A DNA stretch of 64,000 nt, taken from the NCBI RefSeq assembly GCF_020829625.1, contig NZ_JAIVFX010000006.1, forward strand, positions 1 to 64,000, written 5' to 3'. Made by a program: the position numbers and the translations under genes. This DNA comes from Nostoc sp. XA010. Its GTDB lineage: Bacteria; Cyanobacteriota; Cyanobacteriia; Cyanobacteriales; Nostocaceae. This document shows, piece after piece, positions 1 through 9,963 of this stretch (positions within the stretch are counted from its first letter, which is position 1; each line of letters opens with the position of its first letter). The notes under the pieces were generated by a model. It was not told the origin of the DNA. It searched no databases and saw only the letters and a list, made by a program, of their open reading frames with translations.

Positions 1-1
1 G

Positions 2-103
2 TATCATCGTTTGAGTAAAGATTACGAACGTCTGACTGAAATGAGTGAAGCTGCCATATATGCCGTTATGACTCGTATTATGTTACGTCGTCTAGCCCTC
101 TAA
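2..103 (+). pseudogene. C-terminal end of an IS5-type transposase (cut by the window edge)
   Basis: The first 33 codons read YHRLSKDYERLTEMSEAAIY followed by a short basic tail (MLRRLAL) and a stop. This matches the usual C-terminus of IS5-family DDE transposases in cyanobacteria, where an RRLxKDYE stretch precedes SExxIYxxMIRxMLRRLA. Only the tail lies in the window, so I cannot tell whether the copy is intact. It marks the right side of an insertion sequence; its terminal inverted repeat should lie within about 50 bases after the stop, but the left end is not visible for comparison. Confidence 0.75.
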
Positions 104-383
104 AGATTTACTTTATAAATGGTCTCTGAATGTTTTAAAGTTAATAAAAAGACACATAAAAGACATATATTTATTATAAAAAGTGCAAAATCCAAAACAA
201 ACCCGAACTATCTATACAAAAGATATTTGGATTACGGGAACCGATGATAAACTTTGAAATTCTTCATAAACATAGGCTCTATGTTACCATCTGGATGGTT
301 TTAGACGGATCGTAACTGGCTTTCGAGTATAAACGCCAACGGCCGTAGCGTCTCTAAATTTGGTGGTTGAGGAGAGAATAATA
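104..383. other. Intergenic: IS right flank and leader of the dehydrogenase gene
   Basis: AT-rich sequence between the transposase tail and the oxidoreductase gene. It should contain the IS end and then the promoter of the downstream gene. No convincing promoter box or coding region is visible. The last bases hold the GAGGAG ribosome-binding site (369-374) of the next gene. Confidence 0.5.
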
Positions 384-1475
384 GTGCAAGATAGCATGTC
401 AGTGGCAGAACCGAATCTATATACACAGCGTAACCAGCCACGACCGATCCGCATAGGCGTGATTGGAGTGGGTAATATGGGACAACATCACGCTCGCGTG
501 CTGAGTTCAATGAAAGATGTTGAACTAGTCGGAGTGGCAGATATTAATGTTGAGCGAGGGCTAGAAACTGCCAGCAAGTACAAAGTGCGTTTTTTTGAAG
601 ATTACTGTGATCTGCTACCTCTTGTAGATGCAGTTTGTGTAGCTGTTCCTACCCGTCTGCACTATGCCGTGGGCATCAACTGTCTGTTAGCGGGAATTCA
701 TGTTTTGATTGAAAAACCGATCGCAGCCAGTATTTCTGAGGCAGAGTCCCTAGTAAATGCCGCAGCTGAGTCTGGTTGTATCCTGCAAGTGGGTCATATT
801 GAGCGTTTTAACCCGGCTTTTAAAGAACTAAGCCAAGTGCTTAAAACTGAAGAATTGCTGGCGCTAGAAGCCCATAGAATGAGTCCTTACTCAGATCGGG
901 CAAACGATGTTTCGGTTGTGCTGGATTTAATGATCCATGACATCGACCTACTTTTGGAATTAGCTGCTTCCCCAGTCACGAAATTGACTGCTAGCGGTAG
1001 TCGCGCCCTAGACTCTGGTTATTTAGATTACGTAACTGCCACCTTGGGGTTTGCCAATGGCATTGTTGCTACTTTGACCGCCAGTAAAGTTACCCACCGA
1101 AAAATTCGCCGGATTGTCGCCCATTGCAAAAATTCATTCACTGAGGCAGATTTTCTCAAGAATGAAATTTTGATTCACCGACAAACAACTGCCAATTCTC
1201 TCAGCGACCACCGACAAGTACTTTACAGGCAAGATGGTTTAATTGAAAAAGTCTACACTAGCAATATTCAACCTTTGAGTGCAGAATTAGAGCATTTTGT
1301 CAACTGTGTACACGGTGGCAATCAACCCTCGGTAGGTGGTGAACAAGCTCTCAAAGCTCTGAGACTGGCAAGTTTGATTGAGCAGATGGCGCTGGAAGAT
1401 CGAGTTCTGAATCCATTAGAATGGCAATCGGAACCAAGAGTACAATCAGTACAATCATTGACCCCGACAGCCTAG
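384..1475 (+). CDS. Gfo/Idh/MocA family NAD(P)-dependent oxidoreductase
   Basis: A sugar- or sugar-nucleotide-type dehydrogenase. The N-terminal Rossmann domain shows GVIGVGNMGQHHARVL (dinucleotide-binding GxGxxG), then the family signature EKPIA near residue 110 and the second-domain motif VLDLMIHDIDLLLEL, with the HDID residues typical of the active site. At about 363 residues it has the normal family length. I chose the GTG at 384 because GAGGAGAG at 369-376 sits 7 bases upstream; TTG 360, GTG 363 and ATG 396 are in frame too. Cyanobacterial homologues are often labelled as UDP-N-acetylglucosamine-type 3-dehydrogenases, but the substrate cannot be read from sequence. It stands alone and is followed by a simple repeat. 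Confidence 0.85.
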   Translation: MQDSMSVAEPNLYTQRNQPRPIRIGVIGVGNMGQHHARVLSSMKDVELVGVADINVERGLETASKYKVRFFEDYCDLLPLVDAVCVAVPTRLHYAVGINCLLAGIHVLIEKPIAASISEAESLVNAAAESGCILQVGHIERFNPAFKELSQVLKTEELLALEAHRMSPYSDRANDVSVVLDLMIHDIDLLLELAASPVTKLTASGSRALDSGYLDYVTATLGFANGIVATLTASKVTHRKIRRIVAHCKNSFTEADFLKNEILIHRQTTANSLSDHRQVLYRQDGLIEKVYTSNIQPLSAELEHFVNCVHGGNQPSVGGEQALKALRLASLIEQMALEDRVLNPLEWQSEPRVQSVQSLTPTA

Positions 1476-1476
1476 A

Positions 1477-1523
1477 AGAGGGGATGAGGGGGATGAGGGG
1501 GATGAGGGGGATGAGGGGGACAA
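1477..1523 (+). repeat. Tandem repeat of GGGGATGAG-type units
   Basis: About four to five 10-base copies of GGGGATGAGG follow the stop codon of the dehydrogenase. Similar purine-rich simple repeats occur at 22.57, 54.07 and 56.92 kb in this window, so it belongs to a dispersed low-complexity class. Confidence 0.8.
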
Positions 1524-2143
1524 GATAAAATTTTCTCCCTGCTGTCCCACAGGCGCAACCTCACAACCTCAGAAGAAAACCCTAGAGTATGTTTTTTAAT
1601 TTGCCATCAAATCTTTAGATCCTCCCTAGTCCTTTTAAAAAACCGACTAAGGGGGATCTAAAAAATTAGAAAATAAAATCTGATGCTTGATTTCATTAAT
1701 TTTGTCAGATTCGTAGTGAGCGATTTCTCGCTCAATTTCAAGGGCTAGTATCGCAAGGCGGAAGTCAAAAGCAGCCAGTGCGTTGGGCGGTGCCGACTTG
1801 TACCCCTACGGGGAAGCAAGCTACGCTCAAGCGCGTTCCCGCTCTTTAGCAACTGGCTCTCAAAAGTTAAAAGTTTTGTATATCAAGGCTTTTGCAACTT
1901 TTAAAATGGTAGCTTGATTTCCGCCGCCCTGTACTAGAGCTACTTCCGAATTTGTATAAACTTCGCAATTAATGAAACAGCCCCTTAGCTTCCACTTGTT
2001 TTACTCTGCTTCCTCATTGCGATGCCAAGTTTTCGTGCAGCCGAATTACCTTGACTTTAGCAAGCGGGATAATTAGCTTTTTTTAAAAGCTAAAGCGGAA
2101 TCTTAGTCACAAGAATAATACCGCAATTTCAGGAATTGACTCA
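1524..2143. other. Intergenic region with a MITE-like hairpin and a short dispersed repeat
   Basis: No gene is visible in these 620 bases. At 1615-1661 there is an imperfect inverted repeat (arms TTAGATCCTCCCTAGTC and GACTAAGGGGGATCTAA), typical of small palindromic elements in cyanobacteria. At 1780-1836 lies a repeat-type stretch containing TACCCCTACGGGGAAGCAAG and CTACGCTCAAGCGCG. The promoter of the DedA gene should be in the last 100 bases. Confidence 0.55.
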
Positions 2144-2767
2144 ATGCTTGAATGGATAACTAGTACTATCAACTATTTTGGCTATTGGGGAATCGCCCTA
2201 CTAATGTTCCTAGAGAACCTTTTTCCCCCCATTCCTTCAGAATTGATTATGCCACTGGCTGGATTTACAGCAAGTCCATATCAACCAGGGGGGGCAAAGC
2301 TGAATATCATTGGTGTATTTTTCGCAGGACTTTTAGGTTCTGTATTAGGCGCACTTATTTGGTATTATCCAGGTAAGTTTTTGGGCGAAACCCGTTTGAA
2401 GGCTTGGGCTGACAAGTATGGCAAATGGCTGGCTATATCCAGTAAAGATATCACTAAGGCCAAAGAATGGTTTGACAAACAAGGTAGAAAAGCAGTATTA
2501 ATTGGTCGCCTTGTGCCAGGAATCCGCACCTTGATTTCCGTTCCCGCAGGTATCAGCAATATGCCTTTGCTGCCATTCTTGTTTTACACAACAGTAGGTA
2601 GCGCGGCTTGGGTGGGTTTGTTAACATACTCAGGATACGCATTAGGTAGTCAGTATGAACTTGTGGACAAGTACCTTGCTCCTGTATCCAAAATCGTACT
2701 TGGCAGTTTGGTTCTAGCATTTGTTTTCTGGATATTCAAGCGCCAGTTAAGACGCGCTAGAAGATGA
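2144..2767 (+). CDS. DedA family inner-membrane protein
   Basis: A polytopic membrane protein of 207 residues, the usual DedA length. The N-terminal re-entrant region shows FLENLFPPIPSELIMPLAG, the family signature with its conserved E and double proline. The second signature, GRLVPGIRTLISVPAGISNM, carries the conserved Gly-Arg-x-x-Pro and arginine residues of the VTT domain. Four or five hydrophobic segments and a basic C-terminus (FKRQLRRARR) follow. DedA proteins act in membrane homeostasis as lipid flippase or proton-dependent transporters; the substrate is not known here. It has its own upstream spacer and no operon partner. Confidence 0.92.
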   Translation: MLEWITSTINYFGYWGIALLMFLENLFPPIPSELIMPLAGFTASPYQPGGAKLNIIGVFFAGLLGSVLGALIWYYPGKFLGETRLKAWADKYGKWLAISSKDITKAKEWFDKQGRKAVLIGRLVPGIRTLISVPAGISNMPLLPFLFYTTVGSAAWVGLLTYSGYALGSQYELVDKYLAPVSKIVLGSLVLAFVFWIFKRQLRRARR

Positions 2768-3006
2768 AACACGGACGCTTTTGGTTTGAAAGCAGTGAAA
2801 GCAGGGGTTACATCTGGCCAAAATTCGCCTACACTATGCCAAATAATACTAGATGTGCGAAGGCATGAGCTTATCGGAGGTATCGCCCGAATAATTTTTG
2901 GCGTATTTCTAGCTACACTTGACGCAACCTAGAATTTCTGGTTGCTCGCATTTTTGTAAGATGAGCATGACAACTTTTTACAGTTAAGTTTGAACTAGGA
3001 GCTTTC

Positions 3007-4164
3007 ATGACAGACCAACCTTCCGCCGCTACTCCCATCAATGCTGCTGCTATACCCATGAATAGAGTGTCAGCATCGACTCCCATCAATGCTGTTAATA
3101 ATAATATTCCTCCCAAGACAGGCGGTGTTCCAGGGAAAACCATTCTCAGTGTTGATTTAGGCAGAACTTCCACAAAAACTTGTGTAAGTCGTGAACCCGG
3201 TAATGTGGTGTTCGTACCTGCCAACGTCAAGCAGATGTCAATTGAACAAGTACGCGGTGGTGTTTTTGAAGCCAGGGCTACTGACCCCTTAATGGATTTG
3301 TGGCTGGAGTATCAAGGAAATGGATATGCTGTTGGTCAACTGGCAGCCGATTTTGGCGCGAATCTAGGAGTAGGCCAATCTAAGGTAGAGTCTGCACTGG
3401 TCAAAGTGTTAGCAAGTGCTGGCTACTTCAAACTTAGAGACGATATCTCAGTCGTACTAGGTCTACCTTTTCTTTCCTTAGAGCAATTTGAAAAAGAAAA
3501 AGCCCAGTTGATTAGCCAAGTAGGCGGGCCTCATGTGTTGAACTTCCGAGGCGAATCTATATCGCTGAACGTCAGTAAGGTATGGGTAATGCCAGAAGGC
3601 TACGGCAGTCTGCTGTGGTCTGAAGCTCAACCAAAGAAAAGTCCTGGCAGTCCCGATTTTACAAAAATATCGGTGGCGATCGTTGATATTGGACATCAAA
3701 CCGTCGATCTTTTGATGGTAGATAACTTCCGTTTTGCCAGAGGTGCTTCTAAGAGCGAAGACTTCGGTATGAACAAGTTTTATGAATTGGTGTCCGCCGA
3801 AATCGAGGGAGCAGATAGTCAATCTCTAGCTCTGATTTCCGCTGTGAATAAACCCAGAGGTGAACGCTATTACCGTCCTAAAGGCGCTAGCAAGCCCACC
3901 AACCTAGACGATTTTCTTCCCAACCTTACGGAGATGTTTTCGCGCGAAATCTGTAGCCGTGTGCTAGCCTGGTTGCCAGAACGTGTCACCGATGTGATTC
4001 TGACTGGGGGGGGTGGTGAGTTCTTCTGGGATGACGTTCAACGTCTGCTCAAAGAGGCAAAGATTAATGCTCATTTAGCAGCACCTTCACGACAGGCGAA
4101 TGCTTTGGGGCAGTATATTTATGGAGAGGCACAATTATCCTCCAATCGCGCTGCTAGGGCATAA
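3007..4164 (+). CDS. ParM/StbA-type actin-like ATPase
   Basis: An actin-fold ATPase of 385 residues. After a low-complexity N-terminus of about 43 residues come the phosphate-1 loop SVDLGRTSTKT (Asp50), the connecting region, the phosphate-2 motif IVDIGHQTVDLLMVD (about 222-236) and the adenosine motif VILTGGGGEFFW (about 334). These are the three nucleotide-contact motifs of ParM/Alp7-type filaments. AGGAG lies just upstream of the ATG at 3007. Only 5 bases separate it from the next gene, whose product looks like a ParR-type partner. ParM proteins usually segregate plasmids, yet here the gene sits between ordinary chromosomal genes. A role in chromosome or element segregation, or in a cytoskeletal filament, is inference. 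A short inverted repeat at 2924-2945 (GCAACC/GGTTGC) could be an operator. Confidence 0.85.
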   Translation: MTDQPSAATPINAAAIPMNRVSASTPINAVNNNIPPKTGGVPGKTILSVDLGRTSTKTCVSREPGNVVFVPANVKQMSIEQVRGGVFEARATDPLMDLWLEYQGNGYAVGQLAADFGANLGVGQSKVESALVKVLASAGYFKLRDDISVVLGLPFLSLEQFEKEKAQLISQVGGPHVLNFRGESISLNVSKVWVMPEGYGSLLWSEAQPKKSPGSPDFTKISVAIVDIGHQTVDLLMVDNFRFARGASKSEDFGMNKFYELVSAEIEGADSQSLALISAVNKPRGERYYRPKGASKPTNLDDFLPNLTEMFSREICSRVLAWLPERVTDVILTGGGGEFFWDDVQRLLKEAKINAHLAAPSRQANALGQYIYGEAQLSSNRAARA

Positions 4165-4169
4165 AGCTG

Positions 4170-4652
<483 letters not shown>

Positions 4653-4687
4653 GAAACAATCGCGTTTGTGAGCAGTTTTTGCTCCTC

Positions 4688-4727
4688 TTAACAATCCTTA
4701 ATAATATTATCTATTAAGGATTGTTAA
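4688..4727 (+). terminator. Perfect inverted repeat after the parMR-like operon
   Basis: Two identical 16-base arms (TTAACAATCCTTAATA and its complement) flank an 8-base loop. It lies 36 bases after the ParR-like stop and is followed by a T-rich stretch. A terminator is the simplest reading, although the stem is AT-rich. Confidence 0.6.
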
Positions 4728-5028
4728 TGTTTGTATTTGTGTAGATGAAGCGATCGCTCATAATAGCGAATCATCACGGCAATCCAAGTTAATCTGTTCT
4801 GGCATTATTGCGATCAATTGGGATTGGTCAAGCTATGCCTGATTTTTGAGATTGCATAAAGAATAATTTATAACCATTTGTAATCTTTACGCCTTACTTC
4901 AGCAAGCTCTCGACAGATTATGATAGAAATTTAGGGCTTTCTGAGAAAGCAATGCTATTTAGAAATATCAGAATGAGTAAGTGCGTAGTTTACCGCCGTA
5001 GGCATCGCTATTAAGTAAACCTGCAAAA
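4728..5028. repeat. Intergenic spacer with a short dispersed repeat (GCGTAG..GCCGTAGGCATCGC)
   Basis: No gene is visible. At 4981-5009 there is a copy of a short repeat containing GCCGTAGGCATCGC. Related copies occur at 11716, 48290, 48814, 52312, 58690 and 59357. HIP1-like GCGATCGC appears at 4750. Confidence 0.6.
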
Positions 5029-7551
5029 CTAAGGTTGAATTGGCTTAAACTCATATTTATCAGTTCCAGGTATTTGCTGAACTTGGACTAATAAGATGGG
5101 TTTGTTGGTGCGATCGCCTGATTTAGTAAACTGAATTGTTCCTGTTGCACCATCAACTGAAAAATTTGGACTATGCAACACCTGTTTTAGCCCTTCACGA
5201 GTGTTATTTTGCTGCAAACCTTTACTAATCGCTAGAGTTGCATCATAAGCTGTAGCTGTTCGCCAGTTCACTGTACCTTTCCATAATTTCTCCGAATTTT
5301 TAACAAAGTTTGAGTTGGAAGCATTACCAATATGCCAGGGAATTGCTACTACCATTCCATCAGCTTGCTTCCCCAAAGACTTTAAAGTACTTTGTCCGAA
5401 AATATTATCTCCTCCCAGTATATATAACTTGCGATTATTAGCCCGAATTACTCTGTAAGTTTTGTCTAGTGTTTCTGAATCCGAGGCTAACATCAACACT
5501 TCTGCACCTTGACTAATCGCCTGTTTTACAGCATTCTCTGCATTAAAATTACTCTTAGAGAAATTAAATTCTGCTTCTTTGAATACCTTACTCTCTTTTG
5601 GAAGATATTTAATAAACTCATCTGTTAGCGACTTACTGTAAGAACTCCCAAAAACAAAAAAAACTGCTACTTTCTGTTTCTGCAAATTTTTCACCATGTA
5701 ATTAGCTAATATTTGTGCTGCTACTTCATCACTAGAAACTGTACGAAAAACATAGGAACTAAAATTAGAAATATTAACAGAAGTGCTAGTAGGAGAAATA
5801 GCTATAAGTCCTTCAGTGTTATAGACGTTGCCTGCTTCTAGGGTAGCATTGCTTGAAGCAGGGCCTACTACACCTAAGATTTCCTGATCTGCAACTAAAG
5901 CTTTCGCAATTTTTGTAGCAGTGCCTGGTTTCTCGTCATCATTGGCGATCGCTACCTGCAATAGCTTGCTATTAATGCCGTTATTGTTGTTTACCTCGTC
6001 TTGAGCTTGAGCTACACCGCGCAGTATCTCTTCTGCTAAATATGGGTCGATAGCAATAGGTACACTCACAGCAATTTTAAGCCAATTCCCTTTTTGACGA
6101 GCTTTAGCATTGTTTAAATAAATTAATGTTTCTGGGTCTCTAAAATTAGTTCTCCTATAAGAAGTGAAACTATCAATGGCAGTTTTACAATTACTATTAG
6201 CAAATGCTTTAACTCCAGTCTCTTTATCTGAGTTTGTATATTGTTTTAATAAAACTTCTTCACCCAAGCTAATGCTGTCATTCAAGCTATGCTCCTCTTT
6301 ATTAGCACAGGAATCTCCTATATTTGAGGCTATCGTTATAGGTCGAAAAACGTATACTAAAGTACCACCAAAAACTACTCCGATTACTAATCCAATAATG
6401 CAAGCTCCTACAGAGTATTTCATATTCTTCTTTTGGTAATCCGAAGTGTTGACAACTACCGTAGTTGCGGCCAGTGGCTGTTCGGCAATTATGGGAGCTT
6501 CGATTAAAGCTATATCTTCATCTCTAAGTCCTAATGCTTGCTGAAGACGTTTCAAATTAGCGCGAGTTTTATCACTGGGAGGAAACTCAAGTTTAATTTC
6601 ATTGCGAAATGCCTGCTCATATCGCTGCAATTTTTTCTTGTAGACTTCGATAGGCGCTAAAACTTTAGTTTCAATTGCAGCAGCGTCTATCGGTGCTAGT
6701 TGTAGTTCCTCTTGTAACCCTTCCAATGCAACACGACCAATAGCAGAAATTTTACCATTACCACTTTCTACCCAATAATCAACTTCCCGACGATATTTGA
6801 GGTTGGGATCATCAATAGGTGCTCTTGCAAGATTGATTTTATAGCCTTCTTTGATAGCATATATCTCCGGTTTCATTGCAGGAGCAGCTTCTTGGACTGC
6901 CTTGGTAGCATACTCATGCAATTCATCAACCGAAATCCAACCATCTTCATCACGGTCTGCTGCACCAGTCTCCAGTCCCTCAACTATGTAACGGGTGTAG
7001 GTCGAGGTATCTGCCCCTTGCTGTTCAAAAGAATATTGGGTAGAAGTTGAAGATGTGAGAATTGCTCGCCCCTCTCCACCTAATTGGTTTTTGATATCCA
7101 CAAAACCATTATCTTTTGCTGACAAACCCTCAGCAAATGCGCCACTAAAGCAACAATCAAGAATTACTACCTCGCGCCTGGAACGACTATTACTCATGAC
7201 CTCATGCACAAAGCTAGCTGGTACTGTTGTTGCTTTAACCAGCACTCCTTTGTCAGTTTTGCGGGTGTTACAAGCTGCGAAGTAAAGCTTACCACTCTCA
7301 TCTTTTATGCCATGTCCAGAGAAGAACAGCAGCAAGAGATCATCTTTTTGACGATTATCAAACAAGGTTTCGATGGCTACCGCCATCTCATGTTGTTGAG
7401 GATTTATTAGCAGTGTTACATCATCAAAACCACCAATTTTTGAGTGCAACAAAACTCGCTGCATTGCCTCGACATCTTTTGTCGCTGCTGGTAATGGATT
7501 CAGACCAAATCCATACTCACTAACTCCAATTAGCAGTGCTACTTTCGCCAT
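5029..7551 (-). CDS. Caspase-like peptidase fused to a periplasmic-binding-protein domain
   Basis: An 840-residue fusion. Residues 1-240 are a C14 caspase/metacaspase-like domain with the catalytic histidine in FFSGHG (His80) and the cysteine in LDCCFSG (Cys134). Right after it lies a canonical 12-residue EF-hand-type loop, DRDEDGWISVDE (199-210). A helical linker follows, then one membrane segment at about 378-401, a short TPR-like stretch with YLNNA, and a type-1 periplasmic binding domain (about 465-840; AVSVPI, VVGPASSNATLEAG), like the LivJ amino-acid receptors. The topology implied is a cytoplasmic protease tied to an extracytoplasmic ligand sensor. It lies 30 bases after the EACC1-like gene, in one operon. 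Proteolytic activity, calcium binding and ligand are inferred. Confidence 0.88.
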   Translation of the reverse strand: MAKVALLIGVSEYGFGLNPLPAATKDVEAMQRVLLHSKIGGFDDVTLLINPQQHEMAVAIETLFDNRQKDDLLLLFFSGHGIKDESGKLYFAACNTRKTDKGVLVKATTVPASFVHEVMSNSRSRREVVILDCCFSGAFAEGLSAKDNGFVDIKNQLGGEGRAILTSSTSTQYSFEQQGADTSTYTRYIVEGLETGAADRDEDGWISVDELHEYATKAVQEAAPAMKPEIYAIKEGYKINLARAPIDDPNLKYRREVDYWVESGNGKISAIGRVALEGLQEELQLAPIDAAAIETKVLAPIEVYKKKLQRYEQAFRNEIKLEFPPSDKTRANLKRLQQALGLRDEDIALIEAPIIAEQPLAATTVVVNTSDYQKKNMKYSVGACIIGLVIGVVFGGTLVYVFRPITIASNIGDSCANKEEHSLNDSISLGEEVLLKQYTNSDKETGVKAFANSNCKTAIDSFTSYRRTNFRDPETLIYLNNAKARQKGNWLKIAVSVPIAIDPYLAEEILRGVAQAQDEVNNNNGINSKLLQVAIANDDEKPGTATKIAKALVADQEILGVVGPASSNATLEAGNVYNTEGLIAISPTSTSVNISNFSSYVFRTVSSDEVAAQILANYMVKNLQKQKVAVFFVFGSSYSKSLTDEFIKYLPKESKVFKEAEFNFSKSNFNAENAVKQAISQGAEVLMLASDSETLDKTYRVIRANNRKLYILGGDNIFGQSTLKSLGKQADGMVVAIPWHIGNASNSNFVKNSEKLWKGTVNWRTATAYDATLAISKGLQQNNTREGLKQVLHSPNFSVDGATGTIQFTKSGDRTNKPILLVQVQQIPGTDKYEFKPIQP

Positions 7552-7581
7552 CTTGCTATTCTTCCTTATTGCTGGAATCTC

Positions 7582-7959
7582 TTAGTTGCCTGCGATAAAC
7601 TTTTGAGCTTGTTCAATAGCAGCGTTTAACTCTTCCTGACTGCTAGCTTTCACCTTGAGTTTCTTACCGTTAGCCTCAACTTCCAATTCAATGGCTTTAC
7701 TACCCAAGCGATCGCTCAAAAATCCCAATAATTTCTTACAATTGGCAACACTCACCTCTGCTTGCAATACTCCCAGCAGAAAACCTCCAAACGCCTTTGA
7801 TCCTAGAGGAGTTTCTGTAACTGCTACAAGTTCAGCACTTTCTACATCTAAGTCTTTAATTTCTCGCAGCAGATTTCGTGTTTCGCGTTCCTGCTCATCT
7901 GCATCTAAGTCTGGATTAGAAAGAGCGATCGTTAACTTGATGTTAGATTCAGAACTCAT
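7582..7959 (-). CDS. EACC1-like small protein (effector-associated constant component)
   Basis: A 125-residue protein encoded just upstream of the caspase gene and co-directional with it. The layout fits the EACC1 family: an N-terminal strand (IKLTIALSNPD), an acidic helix (ETRNLLREIKDLD), a VTETPLGSKAFGG turn, a central hydrophobic helix (FLLGVLQAEV...LLGFLSDRL), and a final strand-helix (IELEVEANGKKLKVKASSQE). EACC1 proteins were described by Kaur, Burroughs, Iyer and Aravind as constant partners of caspase, trypsin-like and other effectors in biological-conflict systems, often in multicellular bacteria. The assignment rests on my recognition of the pattern and the adjacent caspase. No enzymatic motif is visible. 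Confidence 0.7.
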   Translation of the reverse strand: MSSESNIKLTIALSNPDLDADEQERETRNLLREIKDLDVESAELVAVTETPLGSKAFGGFLLGVLQAEVSVANCKKLLGFLSDRLGSKAIELEVEANGKKLKVKASSQEELNAAIEQAQKFIAGN

Positions 7960-8106
7960 TTTTTACCCTTTTCAGTTTTAAGCAGTTGACCGTCAACTAT
8001 ATTTCCGTGGTTTCTCTATTGACATCATATCCGCTATGTAAATTTTCTGAAACTTCTTTAAGATTTTTACAAAAACTCATAAAAGTTAGGTAAAAATTAC
8101 TAGAAA

Positions 8107-8133
8107 TTAAAAAGACGTAGCACTGCTACGTCT
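8107..8133 (-). terminator. Rho-independent terminator of ilvD
   Basis: On the minus strand a perfect 9-base stem (AGACGTAGC/GCTACGTCT, 3-base loop) is followed at once by TTTTTAATTT. It lies 40 bases downstream of the ilvD stop. Confidence 0.8.
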
Positions 8134-8172
8134 CTACATTATTTTTCGGAGATGTCTATTACGTCAGGTTAA

Positions 8173-9858
8173 TTAAAACAAGTCCAAATCTGTTACAGCA
8201 CCAATACTACTAGAAGATACCAATTTGGCATATTTCGCTAACACGCCTTTAGTGTAACGCGGAGCGGGGGGCTGCCAGTTGGCGCGACGACGAGCCAATT
8301 CTTCTTCAGATATATTCAACTGCAACAAACGAGCCGGTGCATCAATAGTAATACTATCGCCTTCTTCTACAAGAGCGATCGCACCACCAACTGCTGCTTC
8401 TGGAGCAACATGACCAACCACCATGCCGTAAGTACCGCCAGAAAAGCGTCCGTCGGTAATTAATCCCACCGCATCACCCAAACCAGCACCGATAATTGCT
8501 GAGGTGGGAGCCAACATTTCGCGCATCCCAGGCCCGCCCTTAGGCCCTTCGTAGCGGATGACTAGAATATCACCAGCTTGAATTTTACCCGCCAAAATTG
8601 CAGCTAAAGAAGCTTCTTCCGATTCAAACACCCGTGCGGGGCCGGTAATTACTGGCTTTTTCACGCCAGTAATTTTGGCGACAGCCCCTTCCGTTGCTAA
8701 ATTACCTCTGAGAATAGCTAAGTGTCCTTGAGGATACATCGGGTTGTTCCAAGGACGAATCACATCTTGATTGACGGATGGTTCTTCTGGTATATCTGCC
8801 AATATCTCTGCGACCGTTTGACCCGTGATAGTGAGGCTATCACCGTGTAACAAGTCATGCACAAGTAGCATTTTCATTACTTGGGGAATGCCACCAGCTT
8901 TGTGCAAATCTGTAGCTACATATTTACCGCTTGGTTTTAAATCACACAAAACGGGAACACGGGCGCGGATGGTTTCAAAGTCATCCAGCGTTAACTCTAC
9001 ATCAGCAGCGCGGGCGATCGCTAAGAAATGCAATACTGCATTTGTGGAACCACCTACCGCCATAATCACAGAAATGGCATTTTCTATAGATTTACGGGTG
9101 ATAATTTGGCGGGGTAAGATTTGTTTGCGAATAGCTTCGACTAACGCATAAGCCGATTTTTCCGTGCTGTCGGCTTTTTCGGCATCTTCGGCCGCCATTG
9201 TCGAAGAATAGGGCAAACTCATTCCCAGTGCTTCAAATGCTGAAGACATGGTGTTAGCTGTGAACATTCCCCCACAGGAACCAGCACCAGGACAAGCGCG
9301 ACTTTCGACTTCTAATAATTCCTTTTCATCAATTTTTCCCGCACTGTATTGACCAACCGCTTCAAAAGAACTAACAACAGTTAAATCACGTCCGTTGTAA
9401 TGACCGGGTTTAATTGTGCCACCGTAAACAAATATTGCAGGGATATTCATCCGAGCGATCGCTAGCATTGCTCCTGGCATATTTTTATCACAACCGCCAA
9501 TCGCTAGCACACCATCCATACTTTGCCCAGTACAAGCGGTTTCAATGGAATCGGCTATAACTTCCCGCGACACTAGGGAATATTTCATCCCTTCAGTTCC
9601 CATCGAAATCCCATCGCTGATGGTTATTGTGCCAAACATTTGTGGCATCGCCCCGGCAGACTTTATACCAACTTCTGCTCTTTGCGCCAGTTGATTTATC
9701 CCCATGTTACAGGGAGTGATCGTACTGTAGCCATTGGCAATACCTACAATGGCTTTATTAAAATCTTCATCTTTAAAACCAACTGCCCGCAGCATAGCTC
9801 GATTTGGCGATCGCTGCACCCCTTGCGTCACAATTTGGCTTCTTAAATTCTCCGACAT
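8173..9858 (-). CDS. ilvD: Dihydroxy-acid dehydratase
   Basis: Dehydrates 2,3-dihydroxy-isovalerate and 2,3-dihydroxy-3-methylvalerate to the 2-keto acids in valine, isoleucine and leucine synthesis. It is a cytoplasmic Fe-S enzyme. Three cysteines typical of the family's cluster site are present: Cys50 in TPCNMG, Cys123 in GGCDKNMPG and Cys195 in GAGSCGG. The C-terminal active-site segment GRFSGGTYG is also present. I chose the ATG at 9858, giving 561 residues starting MSENLRSQ, because it matches the family length and has AGAGGA upstream. An upstream in-frame ATG at 9921 would add 21 residues unlike the family. The gene is monocistronic, with its own terminator, and a dead LysR fragment lies divergently upstream. 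Confidence 0.97.
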   Translation of the reverse strand: MSENLRSQIVTQGVQRSPNRAMLRAVGFKDEDFNKAIVGIANGYSTITPCNMGINQLAQRAEVGIKSAGAMPQMFGTITISDGISMGTEGMKYSLVSREVIADSIETACTGQSMDGVLAIGGCDKNMPGAMLAIARMNIPAIFVYGGTIKPGHYNGRDLTVVSSFEAVGQYSAGKIDEKELLEVESRACPGAGSCGGMFTANTMSSAFEALGMSLPYSSTMAAEDAEKADSTEKSAYALVEAIRKQILPRQIITRKSIENAISVIMAVGGSTNAVLHFLAIARAADVELTLDDFETIRARVPVLCDLKPSGKYVATDLHKAGGIPQVMKMLLVHDLLHGDSLTITGQTVAEILADIPEEPSVNQDVIRPWNNPMYPQGHLAILRGNLATEGAVAKITGVKKPVITGPARVFESEEASLAAILAGKIQAGDILVIRYEGPKGGPGMREMLAPTSAIIGAGLGDAVGLITDGRFSGGTYGMVVGHVAPEAAVGGAIALVEEGDSITIDAPARLLQLNISEEELARRRANWQPPAPRYTKGVLAKYAKLVSSSSIGAVTDLDLF

Positions 9859-9963
9859 AGTTACATCATCCTCTGACTTGCATGTATAAGTATGATAGGT
9901 AGCAACTTTTGACATGTCCAATATATATTTATGAATATTTGAGACTTATAAAATATCAAAACT

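Noticed and set aside
301..510. Minus-strand frame over the start of the dehydrogenase gene
   Set aside because: It overlaps a clear Gfo/Idh/MocA gene on the other strand and shows no motif.
9859..9921. Longer IlvD start adding 21 residues
   Set aside because: The extra residues ([19 protein letters not shown]) are not family-like, and the ATG at 9858 gives the standard length.
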